From: Paenibacillus mesophilus
GTDB taxonomy: Bacteria > Bacillota > Bacilli > Paenibacillales > NBRC-103111
Length of the DNA stretch: 64,000 bases
Assembly: GCF_005938385.1 (NCBI RefSeq)
Contig: NZ_VCRA01000026.1
Location: forward strand, 41,182 to 105,181
Direction: 5' to 3'
Of this stretch, positions 27,208 through 35,798 are shown in pieces (within the stretch, counting starts at the first letter, position 1; every line of letters starts with the position of its first letter). The translations under genes were made by a program, and so were the position numbers. The notes beneath the pieces are model-generated. The model had not been told where the DNA came from. It saw only the letters and a list, made by a program, of their open reading frames with translations, and made no database searches.

Positions 27208-28134
27208 GTGACAATCGATGTCGCTTTGAGGCAAACGATGAATACAATTCAAGTGTTCAACAGCAAATTCGGAAGCAGAGCGCCGGGATGGTCTTACGAG
27301 AAGCACTACCACCCGTATTGCGAACTGCTCCACTGCCGGGAAGGCGAGATTCGGCTCGAACTGGAGGGTCGCCTGCTTGTGATGTGTCCGGGAGATTGGT
27401 TGATCATCAAATCGCGTGTGAAGCACCGACTGTGGAACGAGGCCGCACAGCCCTACCTTTTTTTTCACGCCCACTTCGATATAGACGATCACGATCTTCG
27501 ACAGCTGCTGCATGCAGAGCCCTACAAGCATGTCTCCGTTCACGCAGCGTCGGCCGGCTTTCCATCCTTCTTGGGCGATATCGGCCATAGTCTGGAAAAG
27601 CTGCTGCGCTACTACGTACCCGAATCCGTCAAACACTTGTATTTGAAAAGCTTCTTGATCAAACAACTGTCGCTTCAGGGCAGACTCATGCTGCAGGCTT
27701 ATGTGACGCTCGCGATAGCGGAGATGGTGGCGCTGCAGCCGAACAACTCCGCACCCGACAATGAACCAGCCTCGGCGCAGTACAGTTCTTCTATGGAAAT
27801 CGATACGGCCCACAAGATCGAGCGCATGCTGGAGGAGAACGCACTCACCAACGTTACGATCACGGATTTGGCCGGCCGGCTCGGTCTGAGCCGCACGCAA
27901 TTCACGAAAATTTTTACGAAGGTGTACGGAATTTCTCCCCGGCAATTCGTCAGCCGCCATAAATTAAATATGGCCAAAATGCTGATCATGAACACCGATG
28001 AACCGATCGGTGAAATCGCCAACCAACTCGGTTTTTCGAACATCAACCATTTTTCCCGCCAGTTTCGCCGCTGGGTCGGCAAGCCGCCCAGCCACTACCG
28101 CCCCAAATACAAGCTGGACGAGCCAATTCCGTAA
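27208..28134 (+). CDS. AraC family transcriptional regulator
   Basis: 308 residues starting with GTG after GGGGGG. The sensor domain has YEKHYHPYCELLHCREGEI and VMCPGDWLIIKSRVKHRLW (cupin). The C-terminal half has two helix-turn-helix motifs (ITDLAGRLGLSRTQFTKIF; IGEIANQLGFSNINHFSRQF) and the usual KPPSHYRPK ending. The leader is the 205-bp repeat that also precedes a truncated sugar-binding protein pseudogene at 32 kb, so this regulator probably belonged to a binding-protein module that was duplicated. Likely targets are the divergent beta-helix gene or nearby sugar genes. Confidence 0.88.
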   Translation: MTIDVALRQTMNTIQVFNSKFGSRAPGWSYEKHYHPYCELLHCREGEIRLELEGRLLVMCPGDWLIIKSRVKHRLWNEAAQPYLFFHAHFDIDDHDLRQLLHAEPYKHVSVHAASAGFPSFLGDIGHSLEKLLRYYVPESVKHLYLKSFLIKQLSLQGRLMLQAYVTLAIAEMVALQPNNSAPDNEPASAQYSSSMEIDTAHKIERMLEENALTNVTITDLAGRLGLSRTQFTKIFTKVYGISPRQFVSRHKLNMAKMLIMNTDEPIGEIANQLGFSNINHFSRQFRRWVGKPPSHYRPKYKLDEPIP

Positions 28135-28335
28135 GCCGCTCTCATCCGCAACGATAATCAGAAACAGACGAGGTGTAACAAAAAAGGGCTCCGAATCTTT
28201 GGCAGAATGGTGTTTGCGAAGACAACATCCCCCAAAGAATGGAGCACCTTTTATGAATCATTGGAAATGCATGAATTGACAGCTTACCAAGCCAACAATA
28301 ATCGAACAAAACGGCAGGATGAACCGGAACGCAGA
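28135..28335. other. Intergenic region, possible insertion-sequence remnant
   Basis: Between the AraC gene and the deacetylase lies a segment beginning AAAAAAGGGCTCCGAATC, with a plus-strand frame (CMNHWKCMN) cut short by a stop. It looks like a terminal scrap of an insertion sequence, but no partner end or transposase is present. Confidence is low. Confidence 0.25.
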
Positions 28336-29142
28336 CTAAGTCAAGTGGACTTGGCTCCCGCCTCCGATCTCCACGATTTCGCCATTCGCTTGAATCCAGA
28401 CCGGGCTTGCCGACGGATTGTATACGAAAGAACGCGACGCGGAGAACTGAAGCCGGTGAAACGACTTGACATAATCTACGATTTCGATGTTGGTGGCGTA
28501 CCATATATCGTCTCGGCGTCCCGCACGGGCGCAAAACGTCTCCATCAGCTCCCAATTATTGTCGTTGTCGAACTCGTAGCTATGCCCCCATACATACATT
28601 ATATACAAGTACTGGCTTTTATTGGCGGCAAGGAAGCTTTCCGTCAAGCTCAATAAGTTTCGATTTCGATTATGGTGGCAAGTCGGCTTCCACTCGTGCC
28701 AATCGTCGGGCATTCCGAATCCACCCGTACTTTCCGTGACTCTCGAGTACTCGATCCCGAGCATAGGGAGTATTTCTTTAATCGCTTTGTTGAAAGAGCC
28801 GTTCGGATAAGACATTCCTCTTACCGTATATCCGGCTATACTTTCGAGCTCCTTCCGGTCTTCCATAATCTCGTGAACGAGCTGCTCCTTCGGACATCTG
28901 GCGATAGTCGGATGCGTCACGGTATGAGCGGAGATTTCATGTCCGCGGAACAGCTCGGCTATATCCTCCCGAGGGACCCGGTCTTTAGCGCCGAACAAGC
29001 CGGAATTCAAGTGAAACGTTCCTTTGAGTCCGTAGTCGTTCATCAACTGAACCAATCTCCGGTCAGCATTTCTGCCGTCATCGTAGCTAAGCGTCAGCAC
29101 TTTGAATTTGCCATGTGGAAAAGTCATCAATACTTTCGTCAT
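28336..29142 (-). CDS. Polysaccharide deacetylase (NodB homology domain)
   Basis: About 268 residues. TLSYDDGRNAD holds the catalytic Asp21-Asp22 pair and SAHTVTHPT the zinc histidines (73 and 77); MSYPNGSFN is the third conserved motif. Carbohydrate esterase family 4 enzymes remove N- or O-acetyl groups from glycans. There is no signal peptide, so it probably acts on imported substrate or a glycosylated metabolite. ATG at 29142 has GAGGAG nine bases upstream; a TTG two codons earlier is also possible. It lies downstream of the sialidase-like gene and may be cotranscribed, although a hairpin separates them. Confidence 0.87.
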   Translation of the reverse strand: MTKVLMTFPHGKFKVLTLSYDDGRNADRRLVQLMNDYGLKGTFHLNSGLFGAKDRVPREDIAELFRGHEISAHTVTHPTIARCPKEQLVHEIMEDRKELESIAGYTVRGMSYPNGSFNKAIKEILPMLGIEYSRVTESTGGFGMPDDWHEWKPTCHHNRNRNLLSLTESFLAANKSQYLYIMYVWGHSYEFDNDNNWELMETFCARAGRRDDIWYATNIEIVDYVKSFHRLQFSASRSFVYNPSASPVWIQANGEIVEIGGGSQVHLT

Positions 29143-29234
29143 CTTCAAAAACTCCTCAATCCGGATATCCGTAAATCAGACGCGGCCAATCGAACGTAAT
29201 CCACGAACCTTGATTCTATAAGCTTTCGAAATTC

Positions 29235-29278
29235 AACCTTCAAGAAAAGCCGCCATTAAGCGACTTTTCTTAAAGGTT
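29235..29278 (-). terminator. Hairpin after the sialidase-like gene
   Basis: AACCTTTAAGAAAAG pairs with CTTTTCTTGAAGGTT around a short loop. The hairpin overlaps the stop codon at 29277. Only a weak T-run follows, so it may be an attenuating rather than a full terminator. Confidence 0.5.
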
Positions 29279-30533
29279 ATACGAGGCGGTTGGGAAGGTC
29301 CCATACGATGCGAGCGGCATACACGCTGTTGTCGGCACCCCATAACGCGATCAGTCCGCTCATATGCGGCCCCGATTCGAAAGGGGCCAGTTCCTCGGCC
29401 GTATGCGTCAGAAGCAGCCGCCTGCGCATCTCTTTGCCGGACGTGCCGCCGTTCTGCATCCATTCGGATACGGTGACCCAAGTTTCCCGCTCGTTCACGT
29501 TCATTACTCCGAAGTTGCATAGACGAGCCCCCCGTTCCGGGACTAATACGCGTTCCGACGATCGGACCAAACACAGCCGTTCCGGATCGACCTCGGCGAT
29601 AAACAAAGGAGCCCGATGTCTGAAAATGTGATCATTGTTGTCCGTCTTTCTCGTATAGACCAGGAACAGACCGTCGCTATGCGTTACCCAATGCTGCTGG
29701 GTGTTGTACGTGGGTACCTCGCTCCCGTCGTCCCAAGTCCAATGTTTCGGTTCCCCGAAATGCAATCCGTCCGCGCTTCGCGTCACGGCGCCGTGATCGT
29801 CGGCCCGCAGCGTCAGGAAAAATTCCCCGCCGAACCGGGTCAAGGATGGCTCCGCATAGCCGCGGCCCTTCGGAACCGTGAGCTCCGTACCGTGCTCGAT
29901 ATAGTGCAAGGCTTCGCCGTCAATCCGGCAACGCACGACTGTGGAGCAGCACAATTGCCGATCAATGCCCGGTTCCTTCGTCGATTTCAAGTAATAAACG
30001 GGCAGTAAAATATCGCCGTTTTCCAGATCGAAGCGCTGAGTCGATCCCGCACCTGACGCAAATAACGACAAAGGCACCGTCATTTCCCGCCAATCGGTCC
30101 AGACCTGCCTTTCCGGATCGTATACCGCATATGCCGTTTTGCGAATCGTCCGCACGATCTCGTCCCCTTTATAGGTTACGGTATGACCGATGCCGAGCAG
30201 CTTTCCCGACGCTTCATGCCAAGCGGGAGTAAAATCGCAGATCACTTCCACGAGTCCGTCATGCAGCGCGCGTCGACCGAGCGAAGGCTGTTCGACGGGA
30301 GGAGACCACGTCCGCCCCCCATCTTCGGAGCTCATCCCGGTCAATGCATAGAATACATCGCTGCCGGTCAAATCGAGCGGAGACATGGTCAATACAATGG
30401 ACGGCTTCTCGCCCTTCACGATGCCGGCTCGCGGATGCGTTCGGCAATAAACTTGACCGGGAACGAACCCGGAGCAGATCGTCTCTAGCCGAATGTCAAA
30501 TCCGGGACTCGCATTCGATTTCTTGCACATCAT
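29277..30533 (-). CDS. Sialidase-superfamily beta-propeller protein (BNR/Asp-box)
   Basis: 418 residues. An Asp-box (SSEDGGRTWSPP), a second blade (TRSADGLHFGEPKHWTWDD) and TYNTQQHWVTHSDGLFLVYTRK fit the six-bladed exo-sialidase-like fold. The conserved arginine triad and RIP motif of true sialidases are not obvious, so the substrate may be another sugar. No signal peptide. It is preceded 40 bp upstream by a sugar-binding lipoprotein gene, a pairing repeated at 43-45 kb. A start two codons earlier (ATGATC) is possible; GAGAGG serves either. Confidence 0.75.
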   Translation of the reverse strand: MMCKKSNASPGFDIRLETICSGFVPGQVYCRTHPRAGIVKGEKPSIVLTMSPLDLTGSDVFYALTGMSSEDGGRTWSPPVEQPSLGRRALHDGLVEVICDFTPAWHEASGKLLGIGHTVTYKGDEIVRTIRKTAYAVYDPERQVWTDWREMTVPLSLFASGAGSTQRFDLENGDILLPVYYLKSTKEPGIDRQLCCSTVVRCRIDGEALHYIEHGTELTVPKGRGYAEPSLTRFGGEFFLTLRADDHGAVTRSADGLHFGEPKHWTWDDGSEVPTYNTQQHWVTHSDGLFLVYTRKTDNNDHIFRHRAPLFIAEVDPERLCLVRSSERVLVPERGARLCNFGVMNVNERETWVTVSEWMQNGGTSGKEMRRRLLLTHTAEELAPFESGPHMSGLIALWGADNSVYAARIVWDLPNRLV

Positions 30534-30574
30534 TCGATCATTGCCTCTCTATTATCGGTTTCATCGGCCAACGG

Positions 30575-31915
30575 TTACTTGCCCGCGGAGATTTGCGCTT
30601 CGATCGCTTTATCCGCCGCTTCCGCCGCCTGTCTAAGCGCAGTGTTCACATCGGCGACGGTTCCAGCCGACAGCTTCTCCATTTCCGCTACAAAAGCGGC
30701 GTTGGCTCTGCCGTCATAAGGAGTAACGACGTATGCATCGGCAAAACGCTCCGGAAACCATCCGGATACATTGATGTTTCTTTCTTGCATCCATGCATTG
30801 TCTTTGCTATATTCCGCACGGATTTGCGGGTCGTCAATAACCGGCAGGGAGCCGCTTCCGATTCTGGCTTGCTGAAGCTGGTACTCTTTGGAGGCCAAAA
30901 AGGCGATAGCTTGGAAAGCCTCATCCTTATGTTTGCTTATGCTCGTCACGCCGAAGAAATTCGGAATCAATCCGCCTCCGACTCCGGGTTTATCGGGAGA
31001 TATCGGGAAGCTTGCGACGTCCACCCTTCCGTTCCAGTCCTTGCTCAGATTATTGGCCGTCAGCATCATGGCGGCCGTTCCTTTTGTAAATTCGTCGAAT
31101 TGATTCTTCCATTTCGTGCTTTCCGCATTTACTTCGTTGCCCGGAATATTGTAAAAACGGATCAAATTCGAGACAAGCTTTTGCCACTTCTCGTCCTTGG
31201 CGAATAAGGCTTTGTTCGTTGCCGGGTCGACCAGCCCGGCGCCCATCGGGTTAAAAGTGGCCATATAAGTCCAGGCGATTGCAAGCCCCCTGTACTTTAC
31301 GCCGCCTTCGGTGCGGGCCATCTTTTTGGTCAAATCATACAATTGATCCCAAGTCAAACCTTTCTGAGGATACGAGACCCCGAATTTGTCGAACAGATCT
31401 TTATTGTAATACAAATAGAGGCTTCCGACCGCGACAGGCAACCCGTAAAGAGAGCCTCCTCCGAGTCCTTTCAAGGAATCGACCGCCTGCGGAATCAACG
31501 AGTTCAAATCAAAGCGATTCCGTTTGATCAGATCGGCATGATCGTACTGCAGCCCGAATGGCTGCAACGATTGCGACACATTGGACAGACTTGCGTACAG
31601 CACATCGATAGGCACTCCCGTAGCGACGGCGTCCGCCAGCGTTAGCCCCTCCGAACCGTTAGCTTTGGAAGTTTGATAATATTTCAATGAAATATGCGGA
31701 TATTTCTTCATAATAGGATTACCGATCGTTTCCATAAACCGTTGCTCGCCATAATTGCCGCCCGAGTAGTAAAACGATAATTCGACAGGCTCCGTACTCG
31801 GCTTCTTCTCTTCCGGACTCGCTGACGACTTTCCTTGGCCGCCGGCGCAAGCCGTCAAAAGCAATGCCGGCAAAACGGCGGCAGCGCAAAACCGTAAGTT
31901 ACTCAACTTTCGCAT
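30575..31915 (-). CDS. Extracellular sugar-binding lipoprotein (ABC transporter family 1)
   Basis: About 446 residues: MRKLSNLRFCAAAVLPALLLTAC is a strong lipoprotein signal. The hinge motif YLYYNKDLFDKFGVSYP and TWDQLYDLTKKMARTEGGVKY mark it as a paralogue of the other three intact binding proteins. ATG 31915 is chosen for AGAGGGGG eight bases upstream; the frame extends upstream but crosses repeat DNA. The sialidase-like gene follows after 41 bp. No permease gene is adjacent. Confidence 0.87.
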   Translation of the reverse strand: MRKLSNLRFCAAAVLPALLLTACAGGQGKSSASPEEKKPSTEPVELSFYYSGGNYGEQRFMETIGNPIMKKYPHISLKYYQTSKANGSEGLTLADAVATGVPIDVLYASLSNVSQSLQPFGLQYDHADLIKRNRFDLNSLIPQAVDSLKGLGGGSLYGLPVAVGSLYLYYNKDLFDKFGVSYPQKGLTWDQLYDLTKKMARTEGGVKYRGLAIAWTYMATFNPMGAGLVDPATNKALFAKDEKWQKLVSNLIRFYNIPGNEVNAESTKWKNQFDEFTKGTAAMMLTANNLSKDWNGRVDVASFPISPDKPGVGGGLIPNFFGVTSISKHKDEAFQAIAFLASKEYQLQQARIGSGSLPVIDDPQIRAEYSKDNAWMQERNINVSGWFPERFADAYVVTPYDGRANAAFVAEMEKLSAGTVADVNTALRQAAEAADKAIEAQISAGK

Positions 31916-31990
31916 GGTTGTATCCCCCTCTATTTTACTTGAGTGCATATTTACGGATGCCGCTCCTCGGTGCCCGATCTCACGGGCAGC

Positions 31991-32197
31991 GGTTATTGTG
32001 GGAGCGCCGTTACATGTGCAAGTCGGCCTGCCTCCTTTCACCTAATGATATGTCAGCTTTGAATGCGGTTTCAATCTGTCTGATCGCTCTTCTTTTTATC
32101 CATTTGTGCCATAGTCGATCAAAGCTTGAGGAGCCATTAGGCCATTTGCTAGGATGATCTCGAGAAGCTTATCGCTATTGCGGGTTAAGGGGGCGCA
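31991..32197 (+). repeat. ~205-bp direct repeat, copy 2 (AraC leader without its gene)
   Basis: Homologous along its length to 26996-27206. In this copy the AraC coding sequence that should follow is absent; instead the start of a decayed sugar-binding protein fragment appears. A perfect cre lies inside it. Confidence 0.75.
32059..32074 (-). promoter_or_regulatory. cre site (CcpA) in the repeated leader
   Basis: TTGAAACCGCATTCAA on the minus strand matches WTGNAANCGNWNNCAW at every position. The copy in the first repeat has one mismatch. It lies about 145 bp upstream of the binding-protein start. Confidence 0.55.
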
Positions 32198-32317
32198 ATT
32201 TGCAGCCTCTTCATCCGATCGACTTCATCTTATACTGAAAATATGGGCAAACCAGACCCCGGTACTCCCCCGGTTACCTAATCGTCCATCCACTCCGGCG
32301 CGCGAACACAGCATACA

Positions 32318-32565
32318 AACTACGCCTTTATCGCACAGACGAGCAAAAACCGCGATGCGGCCTTCCAGGTACTTTCCTATCTGGCTTCGGAACAATACCA
32401 AGGCGTCGGAACATCTGGGTCTGCTGCCGGCTTTAAAAAACGCGGAGAAGCTGATTGGATCAGCTGATTGGATCGTGGCGGGCAAAGATGTGAATTCGGC
32501 CCTGAGGGATGCGTCCGAACGGGTCGAAAAACGGGTGGCGAGGCTCAAATCGGAACAAAATAAAC
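32318..32565 (+). pseudogene. C-terminal fragment of a sugar-binding lipoprotein
   Basis: The frame NYAFIAQTSKNRDAAFQVLSYLASEQYQ shifts by one base into SEHLGLLPALKNAEKLIGSADW and NSALRDASERVEKRVARLKSE. These match the C-terminal third of the family 1 binding proteins here (compare TAVTSTSKHKDEAFQVIAYLAS and DVNTALRLAAEEADKA). The N-terminal two thirds and signal peptide are gone. It follows the orphan AraC leader repeat and ends at a terminator, consistent with a deletion inside a duplicated AraC/binding-protein module. Confidence 0.8.
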
Positions 32566-32610
32566 GCCTGCTGCTAATCAAGGATGGACGCAGCAAAGGA
32601 AATGATTTAA

Positions 32611-32636
32611 GCCGCCTGCATATTACAGGCGGCTTT
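32611..32636. terminator. Bidirectional terminator GCCGCCTG/CAGGCGGC
   Basis: A perfect 8-bp stem with a 7-nt loop is flanked by AAA and TTT runs. It serves the vanished plus-strand binding-protein gene and the minus-strand sialidase-like gene that ends at 32673. Confidence 0.75.
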
Positions 32637-32672
32637 ACACATACGATGAATGTCCCTTCTGCACAAATGCAC

Positions 32673-33956
32673 TCAGCCGCGCAATTGAATGTCGTATCGG
32701 TTGATCACACTTTCAATGTTGTGTAGATCGGCACGGTACGGCGCATGTACGACGATTTTGGATCCGGCGGCGTCGAGATACGCATGATGGTTGGAATAAT
32801 CGACATCGTACCGCGCTGCTTCAACCTCCCGCTGTGCGGTATGCCAAGGGCGCCTCGAATCGATTACCGTGACGCTGTCCCTGACGATACACAGCGTGTC
32901 CGTGTCCAACTGCGCGATGCATAGCGGATAACGCGGCATATTCCCGTTCGGATTGTCGTCGGTTATAATACCGACGAAATAAATTCGTCCTTGCTCGCCC
33001 TTAACGAGGTCGGGACTGGAGGAGGAGGAAAACATCGGCTGCCCGTCTTCGTAGGTCAGATGAGCCGGCCGCCCCCACGTCCGCCCCTGGTCCCGCGAGA
33101 CGCTGATGAACTTCGTCCCGAGTATGTCGGGCCGCTTCATATTGCTGCCGCGCAGCACCATGATCAACGTCCCGTCGTCCAGCTCCTGAATGACGGGCTC
33201 GTATACCCCGCGAGTGGACTCCTCCGTAGTCACCTCCGCATACGTTTCGCACGCTTCCCAATCGTACTGCAGCTTCTCGGCGTTCCAACTGCCGAGTACG
33301 CAGCCGGATTTGAAAAACCCCATTCCCGTCGGATTGTAGATGTCCCCGTCTGTGCCAGCGATCTGCACTTGAATGCCAACGGCCAGCTTGCCCTTGTTGG
33401 GGCCGTCGCCGCGAATTTTATGCATTTTGAACAAGGAGGTTACCATGTTCACACCGTATGTAACGCCGGGAAACATACGGTCTCGATCGTACCCCTCTTC
33501 GTTTTGATGCATATAGACGGCATCCGTCCAGGTGGCTCCGTTGTCGAAGGACAAGCGGTAATACATTCGTCTTTTTCTGAATAAAGAGTGAATCTCCCCT
33601 TTCTCCCACAGCATCTCCGTGACGATCCTGATCAGCGCCCCGCTGTCCTCGTCATACATGCAGTCTCCGGCAATTTTACGCATCATGTCCCGGCCGTGAC
33701 CGACCCGGTAAGGCAAGTCGAACACATCGACCTCCCGCCATGTTTTTCCGTTGTCCCGGGATACCCGATACAGGACGCCCTCGCCGCTGTCGGATTTGCC
33801 GAATATATTGACGAACTGCAGCAAGTTCCCGTATCCGGGACGATTCGGGTTACCGGCATAGACGGAAACGGCGTTAAGCAGAGCATATCCGGGACGCACA
33901 ATCGCATTCTCATGAATAGCAATTCCGGATACCCGGCTCTCCGTTCGTTCAGCCAA
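32673..33956 (-). CDS. Sialidase-superfamily beta-propeller protein (BNR/Asp-box)
   Basis: 427 residues with three clear Asp-boxes: YRVSRDNGKTWREV, YRLSFDNGATWTDA and ISVSRDQGRTWGRP, plus YEPVIQELDDGTLIMVLRGS, which carries the acidic and arginine features of exo-glycosidase propellers. No signal peptide. TTG at 33956 follows AGAAGG by eight bases. It stands alone between a binding-protein pseudogene and the 34-kb intergenic region. It is the second of three such propellers in the window and the best match to a genuine sialidase-like enzyme, but the sugar is unknown. Confidence 0.78.
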   Translation of the reverse strand: MAERTESRVSGIAIHENAIVRPGYALLNAVSVYAGNPNRPGYGNLLQFVNIFGKSDSGEGVLYRVSRDNGKTWREVDVFDLPYRVGHGRDMMRKIAGDCMYDEDSGALIRIVTEMLWEKGEIHSLFRKRRMYYRLSFDNGATWTDAVYMHQNEEGYDRDRMFPGVTYGVNMVTSLFKMHKIRGDGPNKGKLAVGIQVQIAGTDGDIYNPTGMGFFKSGCVLGSWNAEKLQYDWEACETYAEVTTEESTRGVYEPVIQELDDGTLIMVLRGSNMKRPDILGTKFISVSRDQGRTWGRPAHLTYEDGQPMFSSSSSPDLVKGEQGRIYFVGIITDDNPNGNMPRYPLCIAQLDTDTLCIVRDSVTVIDSRRPWHTAQREVEAARYDVDYSNHHAYLDAAGSKIVVHAPYRADLHNIESVINRYDIQLRG

Positions 33957-34118
33957 ATGACACGCCTTCTTTCTGGAATCGGATTATACGGCTCTATCCT
34001 TGGTATATTGGAGCGTGATGTTTTATCGCCCAAAAATTTTAAGGGTCAGTCGTCTCTTATAATGTTACGATGTTTCCCCTTTTGTTAATTTGAGTATATA
34101 TTTGCCGCTTTATCGCTG

Positions 34119-34330
34119 TCAATCGTTAATGAAGCCTCTAAAAAAGACGAACATCCGTTCATACAGGGACTGTTTCGCATAATCGGGGAGTTCGGATTTT
34201 TTCGTTCTACCCGAATGTGGCGGGCGCGTTCCGTACCGGCTATCGGTTCGATCGTTTCCAGAAGCGGAACGAACGCGACATCGAGCAGCTGCGTGCCCAG
34301 CCCATAAGCGCCCATAATGGCACATCGGGC
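34119..34330 (-). pseudogene. Unrecognised gene fragment
   Basis: The minus-strand frame IMGAYGLGTQLLDVAFVPLLETIEPIAG followed by RARHIRVERKNPNS, then a shifted frame DYAKQSLYERMFVFFRGFIND, looks like the end of a real protein broken by one frameshift. No start or ribosome site is present and I do not recognise the family. It lies directly after the 54-nt palindrome at 34348. Confidence 0.35.
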
Positions 34331-34347
34331 TGTTTCGCTTTGACAGC

Positions 34348-34401
34348 GGCCAATCCGAAATAACGGACCGCAGTGCTGCGATCCGTTATTTCGGATTGGC
34401 C
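34348..34401. terminator. 54-nt near-perfect palindrome (20-bp stem plus inner 5-bp stem)
   Basis: GGCCAATCCGAAATAACGGA (34348-34367) is perfectly complementary to 34382-34401; the 14-nt middle adds CGCAG/CTGCG. It begins 6 bp after the oxidoreductase stop on the minus strand. It probably ends that transcript, but the length is exceptional and no T-tract follows. Confidence 0.6.
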
Positions 34402-34406
34402 TCGGT

Positions 34407-35024
34407 TTAAGACGGCTGCGATTCTTCTCTTCGCAGTACCCGGATCGCGTAGTCGCGGCCGAACTGCGGCGAGAGCGCTGTCCAGAACGAAAAGAGCGCC
34501 TTTTCGATCTCGGCCATCGCTTCCGGGCCGCCCACGTCCACCATGTCGAATCCTGCTTCTTCGCCCAGCCGCAAGACGATTTGCTTGGCTTCTTCGTCCT
34601 CACCGCTCATGAAGAGCGTGGCGTTCGCCACGCCGAACAGCGGGTTCGCGAGCGCCTCCCACATCGACGTATGGAATGCCCGCACGACGCGTGCGCCGTT
34701 CGCGATCCTCCGTACTTCCGCGTCAGCCGACCGCCCGTCGAACAAAATCGTCGCATTGACGACGATTTTCCGCTTCAGGTCTCCCGCCTCCTCCAGCACG
34801 CGTTCGATTTCCGTGCCGGGAACGGCCAAAACGACGATGTTGCCGAATGCGGCCGCTTCCTTGACGGAAGCCGCTGCAGCGTTCGGGCCGATCGACTCGA
34901 GCAGTGTACGCATCCGTTCGCTTTGTGGATCCCGCGAGCCAAACGTCACCAGGTGACCTTGCGCCGCCCATATTTTCCCCAACGTACCTCCGATGTGTCC
35001 CGATCCGATTATTGCAATGTTCAC
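34407..35024 (-). CDS. NADP(H)-dependent oxidoreductase (F420-reductase/FNO-like Rossmann)
   Basis: 205 residues starting GTG-MNIAIIGSGHIGGTLGKIWAAQGH, a GxGxxG Rossmann start, then TFGSRDP for NADP preference and VVLAVPGTEIERVL. This matches the small F420-dependent NADP oxidoreductase-like family, often NADPH-dependent reductases in non-F420 organisms. GAGGAG lies eight bases upstream. It follows the MerR gene by about 60 bp and probably shares its promoter. Confidence 0.8.
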   Translation of the reverse strand: MNIAIIGSGHIGGTLGKIWAAQGHLVTFGSRDPQSERMRTLLESIGPNAAAASVKEAAAFGNIVVLAVPGTEIERVLEEAGDLKRKIVVNATILFDGRSADAEVRRIANGARVVRAFHTSMWEALANPLFGVANATLFMSGEDEEAKQIVLRLGEEAGFDMVDVGGPEAMAEIEKALFSFWTALSPQFGRDYAIRVLRREESQPS

Positions 35025-35082
35025 GCTCGCATCTCCTCTGCAAGGATTATTGGAGGCTCGAACGCCGGAACTTTCGAAACGT

Positions 35083-35478
35083 TTACAGCGTCCCGTCCAA
35101 CAGCTCGTTGTACAGGCGAATATTGTTTTTCGTCCGATTGATCAAATCGTCGAGTTCGTGGCGCTGCGTCTCCATCCGGGCCAAGTGTTCCGTCAGCAGA
35201 CCAATTCGATCTCGGAGAACAGCTTCGTCTCCGGCGCGCATCGACGAGCGTTCGGACACGCAACGGTTCGTGCTCGTGAACGACTTGATTTCTTCCAAAG
35301 ACAATCCCATCCGTTTCAAACATTTCAGTCCGGACAACAATCGAAGATCGTCGTCGCTAAACACACGCGCGCCTCCCGACTGTTTACGCCGCGGCATGAG
35401 CAGACCGATTTTCTCGTAATACCTGAGCGTATCGTGTCCGAACCCCGTCATCTCTACGACTTGACCGATCGTGTACAA
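35083..35478 (-). CDS. MerR family transcriptional regulator
   Basis: 131 residues: YTIGQVVEMTGFGHDTLRYYEKIGLL is the winged helix-turn-helix, followed by GGARVFSDDDLRLLSGLKCLKRMG and a coiled-coil (LRDRIGLLTEHLARMETQRHELDDLINRTKN). TTG start with AAAGGAGG eight bases upstream. It lacks a clear metal-binding cysteine loop, so a redox or small-molecule signal is more likely than a metal. It heads an operon with the NADP oxidoreductase. Confidence 0.9.
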   Translation of the reverse strand: MYTIGQVVEMTGFGHDTLRYYEKIGLLMPRRKQSGGARVFSDDDLRLLSGLKCLKRMGLSLEEIKSFTSTNRCVSERSSMRAGDEAVLRDRIGLLTEHLARMETQRHELDDLINRTKNNIRLYNELLDGTL

Positions 35479-35502
35479 CGAGTGCGCCTCCTTTCATTCC
35501 GA

Positions 35503-35533
35503 ATTCTACATGCTGGAGTCAACTCCAGGTCAA
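35503..35533 (-). promoter_or_regulatory. MerR-type promoter with 19-bp spacer and central dyad
   Basis: On the minus strand -35 TTGACC (35528-35533) and -10 TAGAAT (35503-35508) are separated by exactly 19 bp. The spacer contains the palindrome CTGGAGT TG ACTCCAG. An elongated spacer with a dyad is the hallmark of promoters activated by MerR proteins through DNA distortion. Confidence 0.75.
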
Positions 35534-35798
35534 CCCCCGCGAAGCGAATTTTTTTTTTGTTCTTTGGGATCATGCGTACAATCGTGCTTTGTCACAGTTG
35601 CTTTATACATGGGTAAGAAGTAACGGAAATCCTTTTTGTGATACGCTTCAACAAAATCTGACATCGAGTTCGTCCATTTGTCTCAATTTCATGCATGGAG
35701 TTCCGAGATCGGTCAGATGAAAAATGCTGAAAAAGTCAGTTAGACCGCATGAAAACAGCCAACGTGCCGAAAGTCCCACGCAATCGATCCATATTTTC

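Noticed and set aside
27013..27960. A long minus-strand open frame opposite the AraC gene
   Set aside because: It is the mirror of the AraC coding region; only its tail inside the repeat is of interest.
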